The position numbers were made by a program, and so were the translations under genes. Positions 28,054 to 39,093 of a stretch of 64,000 nucleotides of DNA are shown here, piece by piece. Where the stretch lies: contig NZ_CP034072.1 of NCBI RefSeq assembly GCF_003855255.1, positions 5,079,208 to 5,143,207 on the forward strand, given 5' to 3'. The first letter of the stretch is position 1. Every line of letters starts with the position of its first letter. The notes beneath the pieces are model-generated. The model had not been told where the DNA came from, did no database searches, and was given only the letters and a program-made list of their open reading frames with translations. This stretch comes from Mycolicibacterium nivoides. Its GTDB lineage: Bacteria; Actinomycetota; Actinomycetes; Mycobacteriales; Mycobacteriaceae.

Positions 28054-28698
28054 ATGTCGATCCTTCACTACAAGATGGCCGCGGTGGCGGGACTGTCGGC
28101 CGCGGCCATGTTCGCGCTGCCCGCCTGCTCGAACGACACCGCACGGTCCGCACCCGTCACGCCGGAGGCCACCAGTGCGCCGGCGATGGCCGCCGACCCG
28201 GCGTCGGACCTGGTGGGCCCGGGCTGCGCGTCCTACGCGGAAAAGGTGCCGTCCGGCCCGGGGTCGGTGGTCGGGATGGCACAGGATCCGGTCACCGTCG
28301 CCGCGTCGAACAACCCCCTGCTGACGACGCTGACCGCGGCCGTCTCCGGAAAGCTGAATCCGAACGTGAACCTGGTGGACACCCTCAACGGGGGTGAGTT
28401 CACCGTATTCGCGCCCACTGACGACGCATTCGCCAAGATCGACCCGGCCACCATCGAGATGCTGAAGACGGACTCAGCGATGCTGACCAAGATCCTGACC
28501 TATCACGTCGTGCCCGGACAGGCCAGCCCGGCCAAGGTGGTCGGCACCTGGCCGACCGTGCAGGGTGCATCCGTCGCGGTGACCGGCTCGGGTGACGCGC
28601 TGAAGGTCAACGACGCATCGGTGGTGTGCGGCGGGGTCCACACCGCCAATGCCACCGTCTATCTCATCGACACGGTGCTCATGCCGCCCACCGGCTAG
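28054..28698 (+). CDS. mpt83: MPT83/MPT70-like fasciclin-domain lipoprotein
   Basis: The 214-residue surface lipoprotein has a signal peptide ending in the lipobox LPAC (about residue 24) and an Ala/Thr-rich linker. One fasciclin (FAS1) domain follows (about residues 80-212), with [16 protein letters not shown] and [10 protein letters not shown] as the two conserved boxes and [20 protein letters not shown] at the end. It corresponds to Rv2873 (MPT83). The lipobox argues for MPT83 rather than secreted MPT70. The gene is divergent from dipZ and preceded by its own SigK promoter. A strong bidirectional terminator follows. Confidence 0.94.
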   Translation: MSILHYKMAAVAGLSAAAMFALPACSNDTARSAPVTPEATSAPAMAADPASDLVGPGCASYAEKVPSGPGSVVGMAQDPVTVAASNNPLLTTLTAAVSGKLNPNVNLVDTLNGGEFTVFAPTDDAFAKIDPATIEMLKTDSAMLTKILTYHVVPGQASPAKVVGTWPTVQGASVAVTGSGDALKVNDASVVCGGVHTANATVYLIDTVLMPPTG

Positions 28699-28709
28699 CC
28701 CGATACACG

Positions 28710-28743
28710 AAAGTGCCCCAAACCCGAAGGTTTGGGGCACTTT
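28710..28743. terminator. Bidirectional intrinsic terminator between mpt83 and rpsQ
   Basis: AAGTGCCCCAAACC (28711-28724), loop CGAA, then GGTTTGGGGCACTT forms a perfect 14-bp stem, extendable by one A-T pair, with T runs on both sides. It ends mpt83 from the left and the S10 operon from the right. Confidence 0.9.
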
Positions 28744-28785
28744 TCAGTCTGCTCGCGCGGAGCGGAAGAAGGGAAGGAGCCTTCG

Positions 28786-29082
28786 CTACTTCGCCTTTTC
28801 CAGAACCTCGACCAGTCGCCACCGCTTGGAGGCCGACAGGGGCCGGGTCTCCATCAGCGAGACGCGGTCGCCGATACCGGCATCGCCGTTCTCGTCGTGC
28901 GCCTTGACCTTCTTGGTGGTCCGGATGATCTTGCCGTAGAGCGGGTGGCTCTTACGATCTTCCAGCTCGACCACGATGGTCTTCTGCATCTTGTCGCTGA
29001 CCACGTAGCCGATGGCGGTCTTGCGACGGCCGCGCGGCGTCTCGGTGGCCGGGGTGTGCTTGGGGCCCTTGGTATCTGCCAT
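28786..29082 (-). CDS. rpsQ: 30S ribosomal protein S17
   Basis: The 98-residue S17 binds 16S rRNA early in 30S assembly. The OB-fold signature is [20 protein letters not shown], then [17 protein letters not shown] and [13 protein letters not shown]. The start overlaps the rpmC stop by one base (TAATG). It is the last gene of the S10 operon here, and the terminator at 28710-28743 follows. It is shorter than the N-terminally extended M. tuberculosis S17 as I remember it. Confidence 0.96.
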   Translation of the reverse strand: MADTKGPKHTPATETPRGRRKTAIGYVVSDKMQKTIVVELEDRKSHPLYGKIIRTTKKVKAHDENGDAGIGDRVSLMETRPLSASKRWRLVEVLEKAK

Positions 29083-29315
29083 TACGAATCCTCACCAACG
29101 GGTCCGGAAGCCAGACCCAACTCACGTTCACGCAGCACGGTGTAGACCCGTGCGATCTCCTGACGCACAATGCGCAGCCGACGGTTGTTGGCCAGCTGAC
29201 CGGTCGCCATCTGGAAGCGCAGGTTGAACAGCTCTTCCTTCGACTCGCGCAGCTTGTCCTTCAACTCGGTGTCGGACAGTTCGCGCAGTTCACCAGGCGT
29301 AGTTCCCACTGCCAT
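29082..29315 (-). CDS. rpmC: 50S ribosomal protein L29
   Basis: The 77-residue L29 lies at the polypeptide exit tunnel. It shows the two-helix [20 protein letters not shown] and [20 protein letters not shown] signature of the family. The ATG at 29315 abuts the rplP stop; the frame is open further upstream, but no L29 residues are encoded there. Confidence 0.96.
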   Translation of the reverse strand: MAVGTTPGELRELSDTELKDKLRESKEELFNLRFQMATGQLANNRRLRIVRQEIARVYTVLRERELGLASGPVGEDS

Positions 29316-29731
29316 CAGAACTGCTCCTCTCGACTCACGATGCGTGCCTTGATCGGCAACTTGTGGATTGCGCGAGTCAGAGCTTCCTTGGCGATCTTCT
29401 CGTCCGGGTAGCTGATCTCGAACAAAATGCGTCCGGGCTTGACGTTGGCGATCCACCACTCCGGCGAACCCTTACCGGAACCCATGCGGGTCTCGGCGGG
29501 CTTCTTGGTCAGCGGGCGGTCCGGGAAGATGTTGATCCACACCTTGCCGCCACGCTTGATGTGCCGGTTGATGGCGATACGAGCGGACTCGATCTGCCGG
29601 TTGGTGATGTAGGCGTGACCGAGGGCCTGGATGCCGTAGTCACCGAAGCTCACCGACGTGCCGCCGCTGGCGATGCCACGCTGGCGTGGGTGGTGCTGCT
29701 TACGGTGCTTGACCTTGCGGGGAATCAGCAT
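29315..29731 (-). CDS. rplP: 50S ribosomal protein L16
   Basis: The 138-residue L16 organises the tRNA A-site region of the 50S subunit. It begins [19 protein letters not shown] and contains [20 protein letters not shown] and [20 protein letters not shown], the conserved family blocks. It is 2 nt downstream of rpsC. Confidence 0.97.
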   Translation of the reverse strand: MLIPRKVKHRKQHHPRQRGIASGGTSVSFGDYGIQALGHAYITNRQIESARIAINRHIKRGGKVWINIFPDRPLTKKPAETRMGSGKGSPEWWIANVKPGRILFEISYPDEKIAKEALTRAIHKLPIKARIVSREEQF

Positions 29732-29733
29732 GA

Positions 29734-31027
<1,294 letters not shown>

Positions 31028-31031
<4 letters not shown>

Positions 31032-31309
31032 CGCCGCTTGCTCTTCCGGTCGTCCTTGATGTGACCCTTGAAGGTGCGCGTCGGGGCGAATTCGCCGAGC
31101 TTGTGCCCGACCATCGCCTCGGTGACAAACACCGGGACATGCTTGCGGCCGTCATGCACCGCAAAGGTGTGCCCGATGAAGTCGGGGAGGATGGTCGACC
31201 GACGCGACCAGGTCTTGATGACCTGTTTGGTGTTCTTGTCGTTCTGAACGTCGACCTTCTTGAGCAGATGGTCGTCGACGAACGGACCCTTTTTGAGACT
31301 ACGAGGCAT
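31028..31309 (-). CDS. rpsS: 30S ribosomal protein S19
   Basis: The 93-residue S19 sits in the head of the 30S subunit. It begins [19 protein letters not shown] and has [20 protein letters not shown] and [17 protein letters not shown] gap of 21 nt separates it from rplB. Confidence 0.97.
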
Positions 31310-31330
31310 CGCTGCTACTCCTTCCGCGGC

Positions 31331-32167
<837 letters not shown>

Positions 32168-32195
32168 ATCAGTTAAATCCTCTTAGTTCCCGGCG

Positions 32196-32498
32196 TTACG
32201 CCGGGGCTCCGAAAAGTTCGATCGGCTTGCTGCCGGCAGCCAGGGTGACGATGGCGCGCTTGGTGTCCTTGCGCTTACCGAAACCCGAGCGGGTGCGCTT
32301 GCGCTTGCCCTGCCGGTTGGCCGTGTTCACCGAGCTCACCTTGACGTCGAAGATCTTCTCGATGGCGATCTTGATCTGCGTCTTGTTGGAGTCCGGGTGC
32401 ACGACGAACGTGTACACGTTGTCCTCGATCAGCCCGTACGACTTCTCCGAGATGACCGGGGCCAGGATGATGTCGCGGGGGTCGGTCACGTTAGCCAT
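32196..32498 (-). CDS. rplW: 50S ribosomal protein L23
   Basis: The 100-residue L23 lies at the tunnel exit and docks trigger factor and SRP. Motifs are [19 protein letters not shown] and [20 protein letters not shown]. It overlaps the rplD stop by one base. Confidence 0.97.
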   Translation of the reverse strand: MANVTDPRDIILAPVISEKSYGLIEDNVYTFVVHPDSNKTQIKIAIEKIFDVKVSSVNTANRQGKRKRTRSGFGKRKDTKRAIVTLAAGSKPIELFGAPA

Positions 32499-33145
32499 CA
32501 GGCCGACACCTCCTCTTTGGTATTCGCCGAGATGTACGCGTTCAGCGCCTCGACGCTGAACACCAGGTCGTCGGCATTGAGCACGTCGTAGGTGTTGAGC
32601 TGATCCGGGGAGATCACGTGCACACCGGGCAGGTTGCGGACGCTCTTGAGCCCGACCTCATCGGTGCGACCGATGACGATGAGAACCTTCTTGTTCTCGG
32701 TCAGCGTGCTCAGGAACGCCTTGGCGCTCTTGGTCGACGGGTTCTGACCCTCGACCAGCTCGGTGATCGCGTGGATCCGCTCGTTGCGGGCCCGGTCCGA
32801 GAGCGCTCCGCGCAGGGCGGCGGCGATCATCTTCTTCGGGGTCCGCTGGCTGTAGTCGCGCGGCTGCGGGCCGTGCACGACGCCACCACCGGTGAACTGC
32901 GGCGCGCGGGTCGAGCCCTGACGAGCCCGGCCGGTGCCCTTCTGGCGGTACGGCTTCTTGCCGCCACCCGAGACCTGCGCGCGAGTCTTCGTCGCGTGGG
33001 TGCCCTGGCGCTTGGCGGCCAACTGTGCGTTGACCACCTGGTGCATCAGAGCGATGTTCGGCTCGACGTCGAACAGTGCGGCGGGCAGCTCGACGGAACC
33101 ATCCGTCTTTCCGGCCGGCGTCTTAACGTCAATCTTCAAAGTCAT
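32498..33145 (-). CDS. rplD: 50S ribosomal protein L4
   Basis: The 215-residue L4 reaches into the exit tunnel through the basic loop [20 protein letters not shown], which is seen complete here. In enterobacteria L4 also represses the S10 operon through its leader; whether that happens here is unknown. It overlaps rplC by one base. Confidence 0.97.
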   Translation of the reverse strand: MTLKIDVKTPAGKTDGSVELPAALFDVEPNIALMHQVVNAQLAAKRQGTHATKTRAQVSGGGKKPYRQKGTGRARQGSTRAPQFTGGGVVHGPQPRDYSQRTPKKMIAAALRGALSDRARNERIHAITELVEGQNPSTKSAKAFLSTLTENKKVLIVIGRTDEVGLKSVRNLPGVHVISPDQLNTYDVLNADDLVFSVEALNAYISANTKEEVSA

Positions 33146-33795
33146 TACTTCTCGCCTCGCTTGATTGCGCTGCGGACAACCACCAGACCACCGTTGCGTC
33201 CGGGGATGGCGCCCTTGATAAGCAGCACGCCGTTCTCGGCATCGACCTTGTGAACCTTGAGGTTCTGCGTGGTCACCCGGTCGTGGCCCATACGGCCCGA
33301 CATCCGGGTGCCCTTGAACACGCGGCCCGGGGTGGCGCAGCCACCGATCGAGCCGGGGCGACGGTGCACCGCCTGGGCGCCGTGCGAGGCGCCCTGGCCG
33401 GCGAAGCCGTGACGCTTCATGGTGCCGGCGAAGCCCTTGCCCTTGCTGGTGCCGGTCACGTCGACGTAAGCACCGTCGGCGAAGATCTCGGCGGTCAGCT
33501 CCTGGCCCACCTCGTACTCGGCGGCAGCAGCCTCGTCGACCCGCAGCTCAGCCAGGTGGCGGCGCGGGTTGACACCCGCGGCGGCGTACTGGCCGGTGAC
33601 GGGCTTGTTGACCTTGCGCGGGCTGATCTCGCCATAGGCGAGCTGCACGGCGCTGTAGCCGTCGCGCTCGGGGGTACGGATAAGGGTCACCACGTTGGGG
33701 CCGGCCTTGACGACCGTCACCGGGACGACTTTGTTGTTCTCGTCGAACACCTGCGTCATGCCCAGCTTGGTGCCCAAAATGCCTTTTCTAGCCAT
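33145..33795 (-). CDS. rplC: 50S ribosomal protein L3
   Basis: The 216-residue L3 starts early 50S assembly. It has the N-terminal [18 protein letters not shown], the central [20 protein letters not shown] loop toward the peptidyl transferase centre, and [19 protein letters not shown]. It lies 14 nt after rpsJ. Confidence 0.97.
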   Translation of the reverse strand: MARKGILGTKLGMTQVFDENNKVVPVTVVKAGPNVVTLIRTPERDGYSAVQLAYGEISPRKVNKPVTGQYAAAGVNPRRHLAELRVDEAAAAEYEVGQELTAEIFADGAYVDVTGTSKGKGFAGTMKRHGFAGQGASHGAQAVHRRPGSIGGCATPGRVFKGTRMSGRMGHDRVTTQNLKVHKVDAENGVLLIKGAIPGRNGGLVVVRSAIKRGEK

Positions 33796-33809
33796 TTTTC
33801 TCGGGTCTC

Positions 33810-34115
33810 CTACTGGATGTTGACGTCGACACTGGCCGGCAGATCGATGCGCATGAGCGCGTCAACCGTCTTCGGCGTCGGGTCGAGGATGTCGATCAGT
33901 CGCTTGTGGGTGCGCATTTCGAAATGCTCCCGCGAGTCCTTGTACTTGTGCGGCGACCGAATGACGCAGTACACGTTCTTCTCGGTCGGCAGCGGCACAG
34001 GGCCGACCACGCTGGCACCGGTACGGGTGACCGTCTCGACGATCTTGCGCGCCGAGGCATCAATGGCCTCATGGTCGTAGGCCTTGAGCCTGATGCGGAT
34101 CTTCTGTCCCGCCAC
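33810..34115 (-). CDS. rpsJ: 30S ribosomal protein S10
   Basis: The 101-residue S10 (NusE) functions in the 30S head and in antitermination. It reads [20 protein letters not shown] from a GTG start at 34115, followed by [20 protein letters not shown] and a C-terminus [11 protein letters not shown]. The GTG is chosen because of the GGAGAAG site just upstream and family length; the frame continues open beyond it. It is the first gene of the S10 operon. Confidence 0.97.
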
Positions 34116-34162
34116 GCTTCTCCTACCTCTACTTCGTACATCGGCCGGCCGTATCGAAGTAC

Positions 34163-34180
34163 CGATGGGGAATCCCATCG
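34163..34180 (-). promoter_or_regulatory. Hairpin in the rpsJ leader
   Basis: CGATGGG-GAAT-CCCATCG forms a perfect 7-bp stem with a 4-nt loop, about 50 nt upstream of the rpsJ start. It could be a leader regulatory element (compare the L4-controlled S10 leader of E. coli) or chance. No T run follows, so it is not a terminator. Confidence 0.4.
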
Positions 34181-34615
34181 AAGCTCCGTCGGGCCTGGTG
34201 CCCGGCGCGGGTTGCGCCGAGAGTTGCCGCCGCTGTTTACCTGTCTGTGGTCCACCGGCCCCCGCGGTCGGGCGTGTCGCCTTCGCGCACACTTTCTCGC
34301 CCTGAAATTCAGCCGCGATCTAGTGTTGGGACCGGATGCGCCCGTGGGGGCGCGGGTCGGATGCCCGGCCAGGAATACCCGGCGCAAGGCAACCCGAACA
34401 GTATGCCTTAGATCCGGGCGTCCTCCAAATCCGCGATGGAGCAGGTCGGGGCCTGTCGACGGCGCCGGGAAAAACGGCGTCCGGCTTCCGGATTTCCAGG
34501 CAATATCCCTGCGCTCCGGCCACGGGGATCCGCGTACGGGACGCCACGGCGGAAAAGTCGCCCGCGGCCGCCACCACATTACGAGCGCGGCGCGGACCCG
34601 GCCCCCCGCGCCGAA

Positions 34616-34631
34616 CTTACTCTTGAGTAAG
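34616..34631. promoter_or_regulatory. Palindrome CTTACTC-TT-GAGTAAG, likely TetR-type operator
   Basis: A perfect 7+2+7 inverted repeat ends 9 bp before the ATG of the hotdog gene. The symmetry is typical of TetR operators. No regulator gene adjoins, so the regulator must be encoded elsewhere. Confidence 0.6.
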
Positions 34632-34640
34632 GTTTGGCGC

Positions 34641-35114
34641 ATGACGCAGCCCAGCCCGACCTATAGAGCATGGAAGAAGTTGTCACCGCTACCCGGCGGC
34701 AGCTGGGCGTTCTCCGCCGCGGCCATGGCCCGGGTGCCCTACTTCGCGTCGATCCTGCCGCACGTGGTGCGCATGGAACCGGGGCTGGCCGAGGTGACGG
34801 TCCCCAAGTGGTTCTACGTCTACAACCACCTGCACACCGTGCACGCCATCGCGTCGTGCAACGCCGCCGAGATGGCCATGGGCATGTTGATGGAGGCCAC
34901 CGTGCCGACGACGCACCGCTGGATCCCCAAAGCGATGAACGTGCAGTACCTCGCCAAAGCCACTACTTCGCTGCGCGCCACCGCGGAGCTCGCACCGCCG
35001 GATTTCGCCACGATCACCGAGGGCACCGACGTCGTGGTCCCCGTCAGCATCACCGACCGTCACGGCGTGGAAGTGGTGCACGCCGACATCACCACCTGGG
35101 TGACGCCGGCCTGA
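34641..35114 (+). CDS. DUF4442 hotdog-fold (thioesterase-like) protein
   Basis: The 157-residue single hotdog domain is of the DUF4442/PaaI-like kind. The central helix region is NHLHTVHAIASCNAAEMAMG, followed by the strands MNVQYLAKATTSLRATAEL and VVVPVSITDRHGVEVVHADI. Related proteins hydrolyse acyl-CoA thioesters, but DUF4442 members are often of unknown activity. No obvious ribosome site precedes the ATG; the palindrome at 34616-34631 covers that region. The upstream operator and lone position suggest a fatty-acid or lipid-linked regulon. Confidence 0.82.
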   Translation: MTQPSPTYRAWKKLSPLPGGSWAFSAAAMARVPYFASILPHVVRMEPGLAEVTVPKWFYVYNHLHTVHAIASCNAAEMAMGMLMEATVPTTHRWIPKAMNVQYLAKATTSLRATAELAPPDFATITEGTDVVVPVSITDRHGVEVVHADITTWVTPA

Positions 35115-35118
35115 CGCT

Positions 35119-35472
35119 CTAGTCCAGGTAGGTGCCGTGACCTTCGCGCACCAGGGCGCCGTCGAACAGCAGCACCTCGTTGACCAGTCCGCCGCGCTGA
35201 TTGCGGTAGTGGATCACCAGAGCCGATTCGCCGCGATAGGCGCCCAGCACCTCGAAATGCAGCTCCGGCATACCGGCCAGGGCCGTCGTCCAGTAATGAC
35301 GTAACGCGTCCTTGCCCCGCACCACACCGCCCGTCTCGGGCAGCACGCGCGCCGCGACCGGTGAACTGAACATCACATCGTCGTGAAAATGGGCCAGCAC
35401 CGCCTCGACGTCATGTGCGTTCCACGCATTCACCCACTCTTCGGCGAATGCCTGCGGATCCGGTGTCGCCAT
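35119..35472 (-). CDS. SnoaL/NTF2-like small protein
   Basis: The 117-residue protein has the cone-shaped NTF2/SnoaL fold. It shows FAEEWVNAWNAHDVEAVLAH, then FHDDVMFSSPVAARVLPETG and GKDALRHYWTTALAGMP. Members include polyketide cyclases, ketosteroid isomerase-like enzymes and proteins without activity. An in-frame upstream start (35511) would run into the esterase gene. It lies 5 nt downstream of the carboxylesterase and is probably cotranscribed. Confidence 0.82.
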   Translation of the reverse strand: MATPDPQAFAEEWVNAWNAHDVEAVLAHFHDDVMFSSPVAARVLPETGGVVRGKDALRHYWTTALAGMPELHFEVLGAYRGESALVIHYRNQRGGLVNEVLLFDGALVREGHGTYLD

Positions 35473-35477
35473 CGAGT

Positions 35478-37091
35478 TCACTTCTCCCTCAGCCCCGCCC
35501 AGAACGGGCATTGATGAACGTGCGCATAGCCATTGTCGACGCGACTGCCGTCGGCCTGCAACGACATTCGGGTGGGCGTCCCCGAGCCGTCGAACTCCGG
35601 CCAGCCCGGTTGGCCGTCGACCGCGGGATCACCGGCACGCACGAAGGCACTCCAGTAGTCGATCATCTGATCCGAGAGCTGTTGCTGGGCCGGGTTCAAC
35701 GGGGGCGCCCCGCCGACGTCGAACAGATAGCGAAGCTCCAGCGAGTGACTGGCCCCGACCGGGAAGGGCAGCGTCCGCATGACCTCCGGTGCAGGCGCTG
35801 AGCGGTCGTTGAACTCGTAGGCGTAGACCGGACCGGTACGGGACAGCTCACCGGCCATCCGGTCCGACACACAGGCGAAGGCACCGTCGGTGACAGCCGC
35901 CGAATATGCCTGCGCCACACCGCCGTAGCGATCAATCGGATAGTGCGCACCGACGGCCGCGGCATCGGCACCGAAGGTGTCGGCCAGCAACCGCGGGTAA
36001 TCCCCGGTCATGTAACGCTGCCCCTGCCGCAGATAACGCAACGCCACGAAGAGCGTGAACTCATCGCGCGTGGTGCCGATCAACACCGGCACCCGTTCAG
36101 CCCGGTCGGTGCCGAACGCCGCCAGCGGCGGTTGGGGAATCAGTGCCGATCCGGTGACCGGACCGGTCAGCTCGTCACTGCCGATATTGAAGTACCAGAC
36201 CGGCTTTCGCAGAGCATCCACCGGGAGCGCGCGCAAGCAGGCGCCGGCGGTCGCGGGGTCGGGACATCCGGCAGCGGCCGCGTAATCGAGGGACCGGGGG
36301 GTCGCGGCGGCGAGACCGGCCTGGGCCTGGCACGGGGCGCTCATCAGGATCGCGGCGCGGAACAACCCCGCCGAACCCGGCGACACCAGGTGGTCACACA
36401 CCGACATTCCGCCCGCGGATTCACCGGCGACAGTGACCTTTTCCGGGTCGCCACCGAAATCGGCGATGTTGTCCCGCACCCATCGCAGCGCCGCCTGCTG
36501 ATCGGCCAGACCGTAGTTGCCGACGTCCCCACCGGCCCCCAGCGCCGGATGGGCGAGGAAGCCCAGGGTGCCGAGCCGGTAGTTGACCGTGACCACGACA
36601 ACGCCGCCGCGCGCGGCCAGTCGCCCCGCGTCGTAGATGTCACCGCTGCCGCCTGCGAATGCGCCGCCGTGGATCCACACCATGACGGGCCGCTTCTCCG
36701 CCGAGACCGGCGGTGTCCAGACGTTCAGGCTCAGGCAGTCCTCGGCCGAGTTGGCTCCGCGTTCGGGATCCGAATCGGGGTCCTGGATGCACCGCGGACC
36801 GGGGCGGGTGGCGTCGCGCTCCCCCGGCCATCCCGGTGCCGGCGCCGGTGCGGCGAACCGCAGCGCTCCCACGGGTGCCGCGGCATACGGAATGCCGGCG
36901 AACAACCGGTGGTCGGATACCACTGCGCCGCGCAGGGTTCCGGCTGCGATCTGGACCAGGGCCGGGTCCGGCCCCTGGGCGTGCCCCGGCGGATGGCCGG
37001 GCGTCACCGCCTCACCGCCACCACGCACACAGCCCGCAACCAGCATCGCCAGCATTGCCAGCAACGCGACACCGCGCCGCCCCGACCGCAT
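35478..37091 (-). CDS. Lipoprotein carboxylesterase (type B)
   Basis: The 537-residue esterase is of the cholinesterase/type B family. The signal peptide ends in the lipobox LVAGC (Cys21), so it is anchored outside the membrane. The nucleophile is S225 in GESAGG, the oxyanion loop is HGGAFAGGSG (about residues 141-150), and an active-site acidic residue and His lie in the C-terminal half. It likely hydrolyses short or medium acyl esters. The best M. tuberculosis comparison is the LipT-type family. The next gene, NTF2-like, follows after 5 nt. Confidence 0.9.
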   Translation of the reverse strand: MRSGRRGVALLAMLAMLVAGCVRGGGEAVTPGHPPGHAQGPDPALVQIAAGTLRGAVVSDHRLFAGIPYAAAPVGALRFAAPAPAPGWPGERDATRPGPRCIQDPDSDPERGANSAEDCLSLNVWTPPVSAEKRPVMVWIHGGAFAGGSGDIYDAGRLAARGGVVVVTVNYRLGTLGFLAHPALGAGGDVGNYGLADQQAALRWVRDNIADFGGDPEKVTVAGESAGGMSVCDHLVSPGSAGLFRAAILMSAPCQAQAGLAAATPRSLDYAAAAGCPDPATAGACLRALPVDALRKPVWYFNIGSDELTGPVTGSALIPQPPLAAFGTDRAERVPVLIGTTRDEFTLFVALRYLRQGQRYMTGDYPRLLADTFGADAAAVGAHYPIDRYGGVAQAYSAAVTDGAFACVSDRMAGELSRTGPVYAYEFNDRSAPAPEVMRTLPFPVGASHSLELRYLFDVGGAPPLNPAQQQLSDQMIDYWSAFVRAGDPAVDGQPGWPEFDGSGTPTRMSLQADGSRVDNGYAHVHQCPFWAGLREK

Positions 37092-37161
37092 GGCTGCGAG
37101 CGTACGGGTCGGATCGCAAGAATCGCCTCCCTTACGTGTCGCCGATCACATATGGTTGTAA

Positions 37162-37175
37162 TTGACACCCGTCAA
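37162..37175. promoter_or_regulatory. Inverted repeat TTGAC-ACCC-GTCAA upstream of the P450
   Basis: A perfect 5+4+5 repeat lies 25 bp before the P450 ATG, probably in the promoter. It may be the operator of the TetR regulator encoded at 38438-39070. Confidence 0.45.
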
Positions 37176-37199
37176 GTACCGGTCATGTGAGGAGTCCGT

Positions 37200-38453
37200 A
37201 TGAGTGCGCCGACGATGGATGACGCCGCGAAGGTGCTCGCCGACCCGACGGCTTACGCCGACGACGTACGGCTGCACACCGCGCTGACCCATCTGCGCGC
37301 GAACGATCCGGTGGCCTGGGTGGACAACGCGCCCTACCGCCCCTTCTGGGCGATCACCAAACACGCCGACATCATGGCCGTCGAGCGGGACAACGACCTG
37401 TTCATCAGCGAGCCACGACCCCTGCTGGCCACCGCGGCGGCCGACGACCTCGCGAAGCAACAGCTCGAGGCCGGCATGGGCCTGCGCACGCTGATCCACA
37501 TGGACGATCCACACCACCGCAAGGTTCGAGCCATCGGCGCAGACTGGTTCCGCCCCAAGGCAATGCGCGATCTCAAGGTCCGGGTCGACGAGCTCGCCAA
37601 GCGCTACGTCGACAAGATGCGCGACATCGGTCCCGAGTGCGATTTCGTCACCGCGATCGCCGTCGACTTCCCGCTCTACGTGATCATGTCGCTGCTCGGG
37701 CTGCCCGAAGAGGACTTCACGCGCATGCACATGCTGACCCAGGAGATGTTCGGCGGCGACGACGACGAGTACAAGCGCGACGGTGGCTCACTGGAGGACC
37801 AGCTCGCGGTACTGATGGACTTCTTCGCCTACTTCTCGACACTGACCGCGTCGCGCCGGGCCAACCCGACCGCGGACCTCGCGTCGGCCATCGCCAACGG
37901 CACCATCGACGGGGAACCGCTGTCCGACGTCGACACCGCGTCCTACTACGTCATCGTCGCCAGTGCGGGACACGACACCACCAAGGACGCGATCTCCGGC
38001 GGACTGCACGCGCTGATCGAGAACCCGGACCAGTTGGCCAGGCTGAAGGCGCAACCGGACTTGATGGGCACGGCGGTCGAGGAGATGATCCGGTGGTCCA
38101 CCCCGGTCAAAGAGTTCATGCGCACCGCCACGGCCGACACCACCGTGCGCGGCGTACCGATCGCCAAGGGCGACTCCGTCTACCTGGCCTACGTTTCCGG
38201 CAACCGTGACGAGGACGTGTTCGACGACCCGCACCGCTTCGACGTCGGTCGGGATCCGAACAAGCACCTTGCGTTCGGATACGGCGTGCACTTCTGCCTC
38301 GGCGCGGCCCTGGCCCGGATGGAGATGAACAGCTTGTTCACCGAGCTGCTCGGCCGGCTGGACTCCATCGAATTGGCGGGGACGCCAGAGCTTTCCGCAA
38401 CCACGTTCGTCGGCGGCCTCAAGCACCTGCCGATTCGCTACTCGCTGCGCTGA
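37200..38453 (+). CDS. Cytochrome P450
   Basis: The 417-residue soluble bacterial P450 is complete. It has the oxygen-binding I-helix ASAGHDTTKDAI, the K-helix EEMIRWSTPVKEFMR (ExxR), and the haem-binding loop FGYGVHFCLG with C366 as the iron ligand. A GTGAGGAGT site precedes the ATG. No partner ferredoxin lies nearby. The family number and substrate cannot be assigned; the size and motifs fit the CYP107/125-like actinobacterial class. A TetR gene converges on its 3' end with a 16-bp overlap. Confidence 0.95.
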   Translation: MSAPTMDDAAKVLADPTAYADDVRLHTALTHLRANDPVAWVDNAPYRPFWAITKHADIMAVERDNDLFISEPRPLLATAAADDLAKQQLEAGMGLRTLIHMDDPHHRKVRAIGADWFRPKAMRDLKVRVDELAKRYVDKMRDIGPECDFVTAIAVDFPLYVIMSLLGLPEEDFTRMHMLTQEMFGGDDDEYKRDGGSLEDQLAVLMDFFAYFSTLTASRRANPTADLASAIANGTIDGEPLSDVDTASYYVIVASAGHDTTKDAISGGLHALIENPDQLARLKAQPDLMGTAVEEMIRWSTPVKEFMRTATADTTVRGVPIAKGDSVYLAYVSGNRDEDVFDDPHRFDVGRDPNKHLAFGYGVHFCLGAALARMEMNSLFTELLGRLDSIELAGTPELSATTFVGGLKHLPIRYSLR

Positions 38454-39070
38454 ACGTCCGGCGCGGGTCTGCGGTGGGTGGCGAGAAAGCCGTCCACCGC
38501 GGCCCGCACGCACGCGGCGTAGTCGAACTCCGCCAACGTGCTGAGCTTGCCCAGCACGATCGGGCCCAGCAGTAGGGCGGCGGCCTGCGTGCGATCCACC
38601 TCGCCGAGCTCGGCAATGGCCTCGGGGCTGTCGAAGATCGCTTCGAACGGCACCGCATAGTGCTCGGCCACCCGCTCACGAAGGGTCCGCACCTCGGCGC
38701 TGTCGCCCGAACGCCAGGGCAGTTGCTCCATGTCGCCGCCCAGCGCCAGCCATGACATCGCGGTGATACTGATCGGCGCCTCGGCGATCGAGTCGGCCTG
38801 CGCCTGAACCAGCGCGATCAGCCGGTCGCGCAGCGTGCCCTCCTCCGGCGGCATCGGCGCTGCCGGGATGAGGGCGCGAAATGCCGCTGCCAGCAAGTCG
38901 TTTCCGCTCGGAAAGTGCCGGTACAACGTCGCCCTGGCCACGTTGGCGGCCCGGGTCACCGCGTCGACGGTGACCGCACTGGGCCCGCCCGACCGCAACA
39001 GCGCCGTCGCCGCCTCCAGCAGCCGGGCCCGGGATCGGGCCGGGCGCGGGTCACCGCTCTCCGGTGTCAT
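38438..39070 (-). CDS. TetR family regulator
   Basis: The 210-residue regulator has the helix-turn-helix SRARLLEAATALLRSGGP, then AVTRAANVARATLYRHFPSG (about residues 13-56) and a TetR C-terminal ligand domain. It is divergent from the MFS gene at 39157, and the intergenic stretch holds two inverted repeats. It is therefore the likely repressor of that exporter and perhaps of the P450. The 3' end overlaps the P450 by 16 bp. Confidence 0.88.
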   Translation of the reverse strand: MTPESGDPRPARSRARLLEAATALLRSGGPSAVTVDAVTRAANVARATLYRHFPSGNDLLAAAFRALIPAAPMPPEEGTLRDRLIALVQAQADSIAEAPISITAMSWLALGGDMEQLPWRSGDSAEVRTLRERVAEHYAVPFEAIFDSPEAIAELGEVDRTQAAALLLGPIVLGKLSTLAEFDYAACVRAAVDGFLATHRRPAPDVQRSE

Positions 39071-39093
39071 TCGCCGTCACACCTCCAAAAAAC

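Larger units (their letters stand above)
34116..34640. other. S10 operon leader/promoter region and upstream of hotdog gene
   Basis: These 525 bp between divergent rpsJ and the hotdog-fold gene contain no credible gene. They must hold the S10 promoter and leader on the minus strand; I could not pick a clear -35/-10 pair. A hairpin (34163-34180) lies in the likely rpsJ leader, and a palindrome (34616-34631) lies by the rightward gene. Confidence 0.6.

Noticed and set aside
29082..29459. Longer version of the rpmC frame
   Set aside because: The extra 48 codons overlap rplP out of phase; L29 starts at 29315.
34116..34640. Clear -35/-10 pair for the S10 operon
   Set aside because: Several A/T-rich words were looked at on the minus strand, but none gave a convincing hexamer pair with 16-18 bp spacing.
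33906..35114. Extended plus-strand frame upstream of the hotdog gene
   Set aside because: The part before 34641 overlaps rpsJ in antisense and the S10 leader; the hotdog domain begins at 34641.
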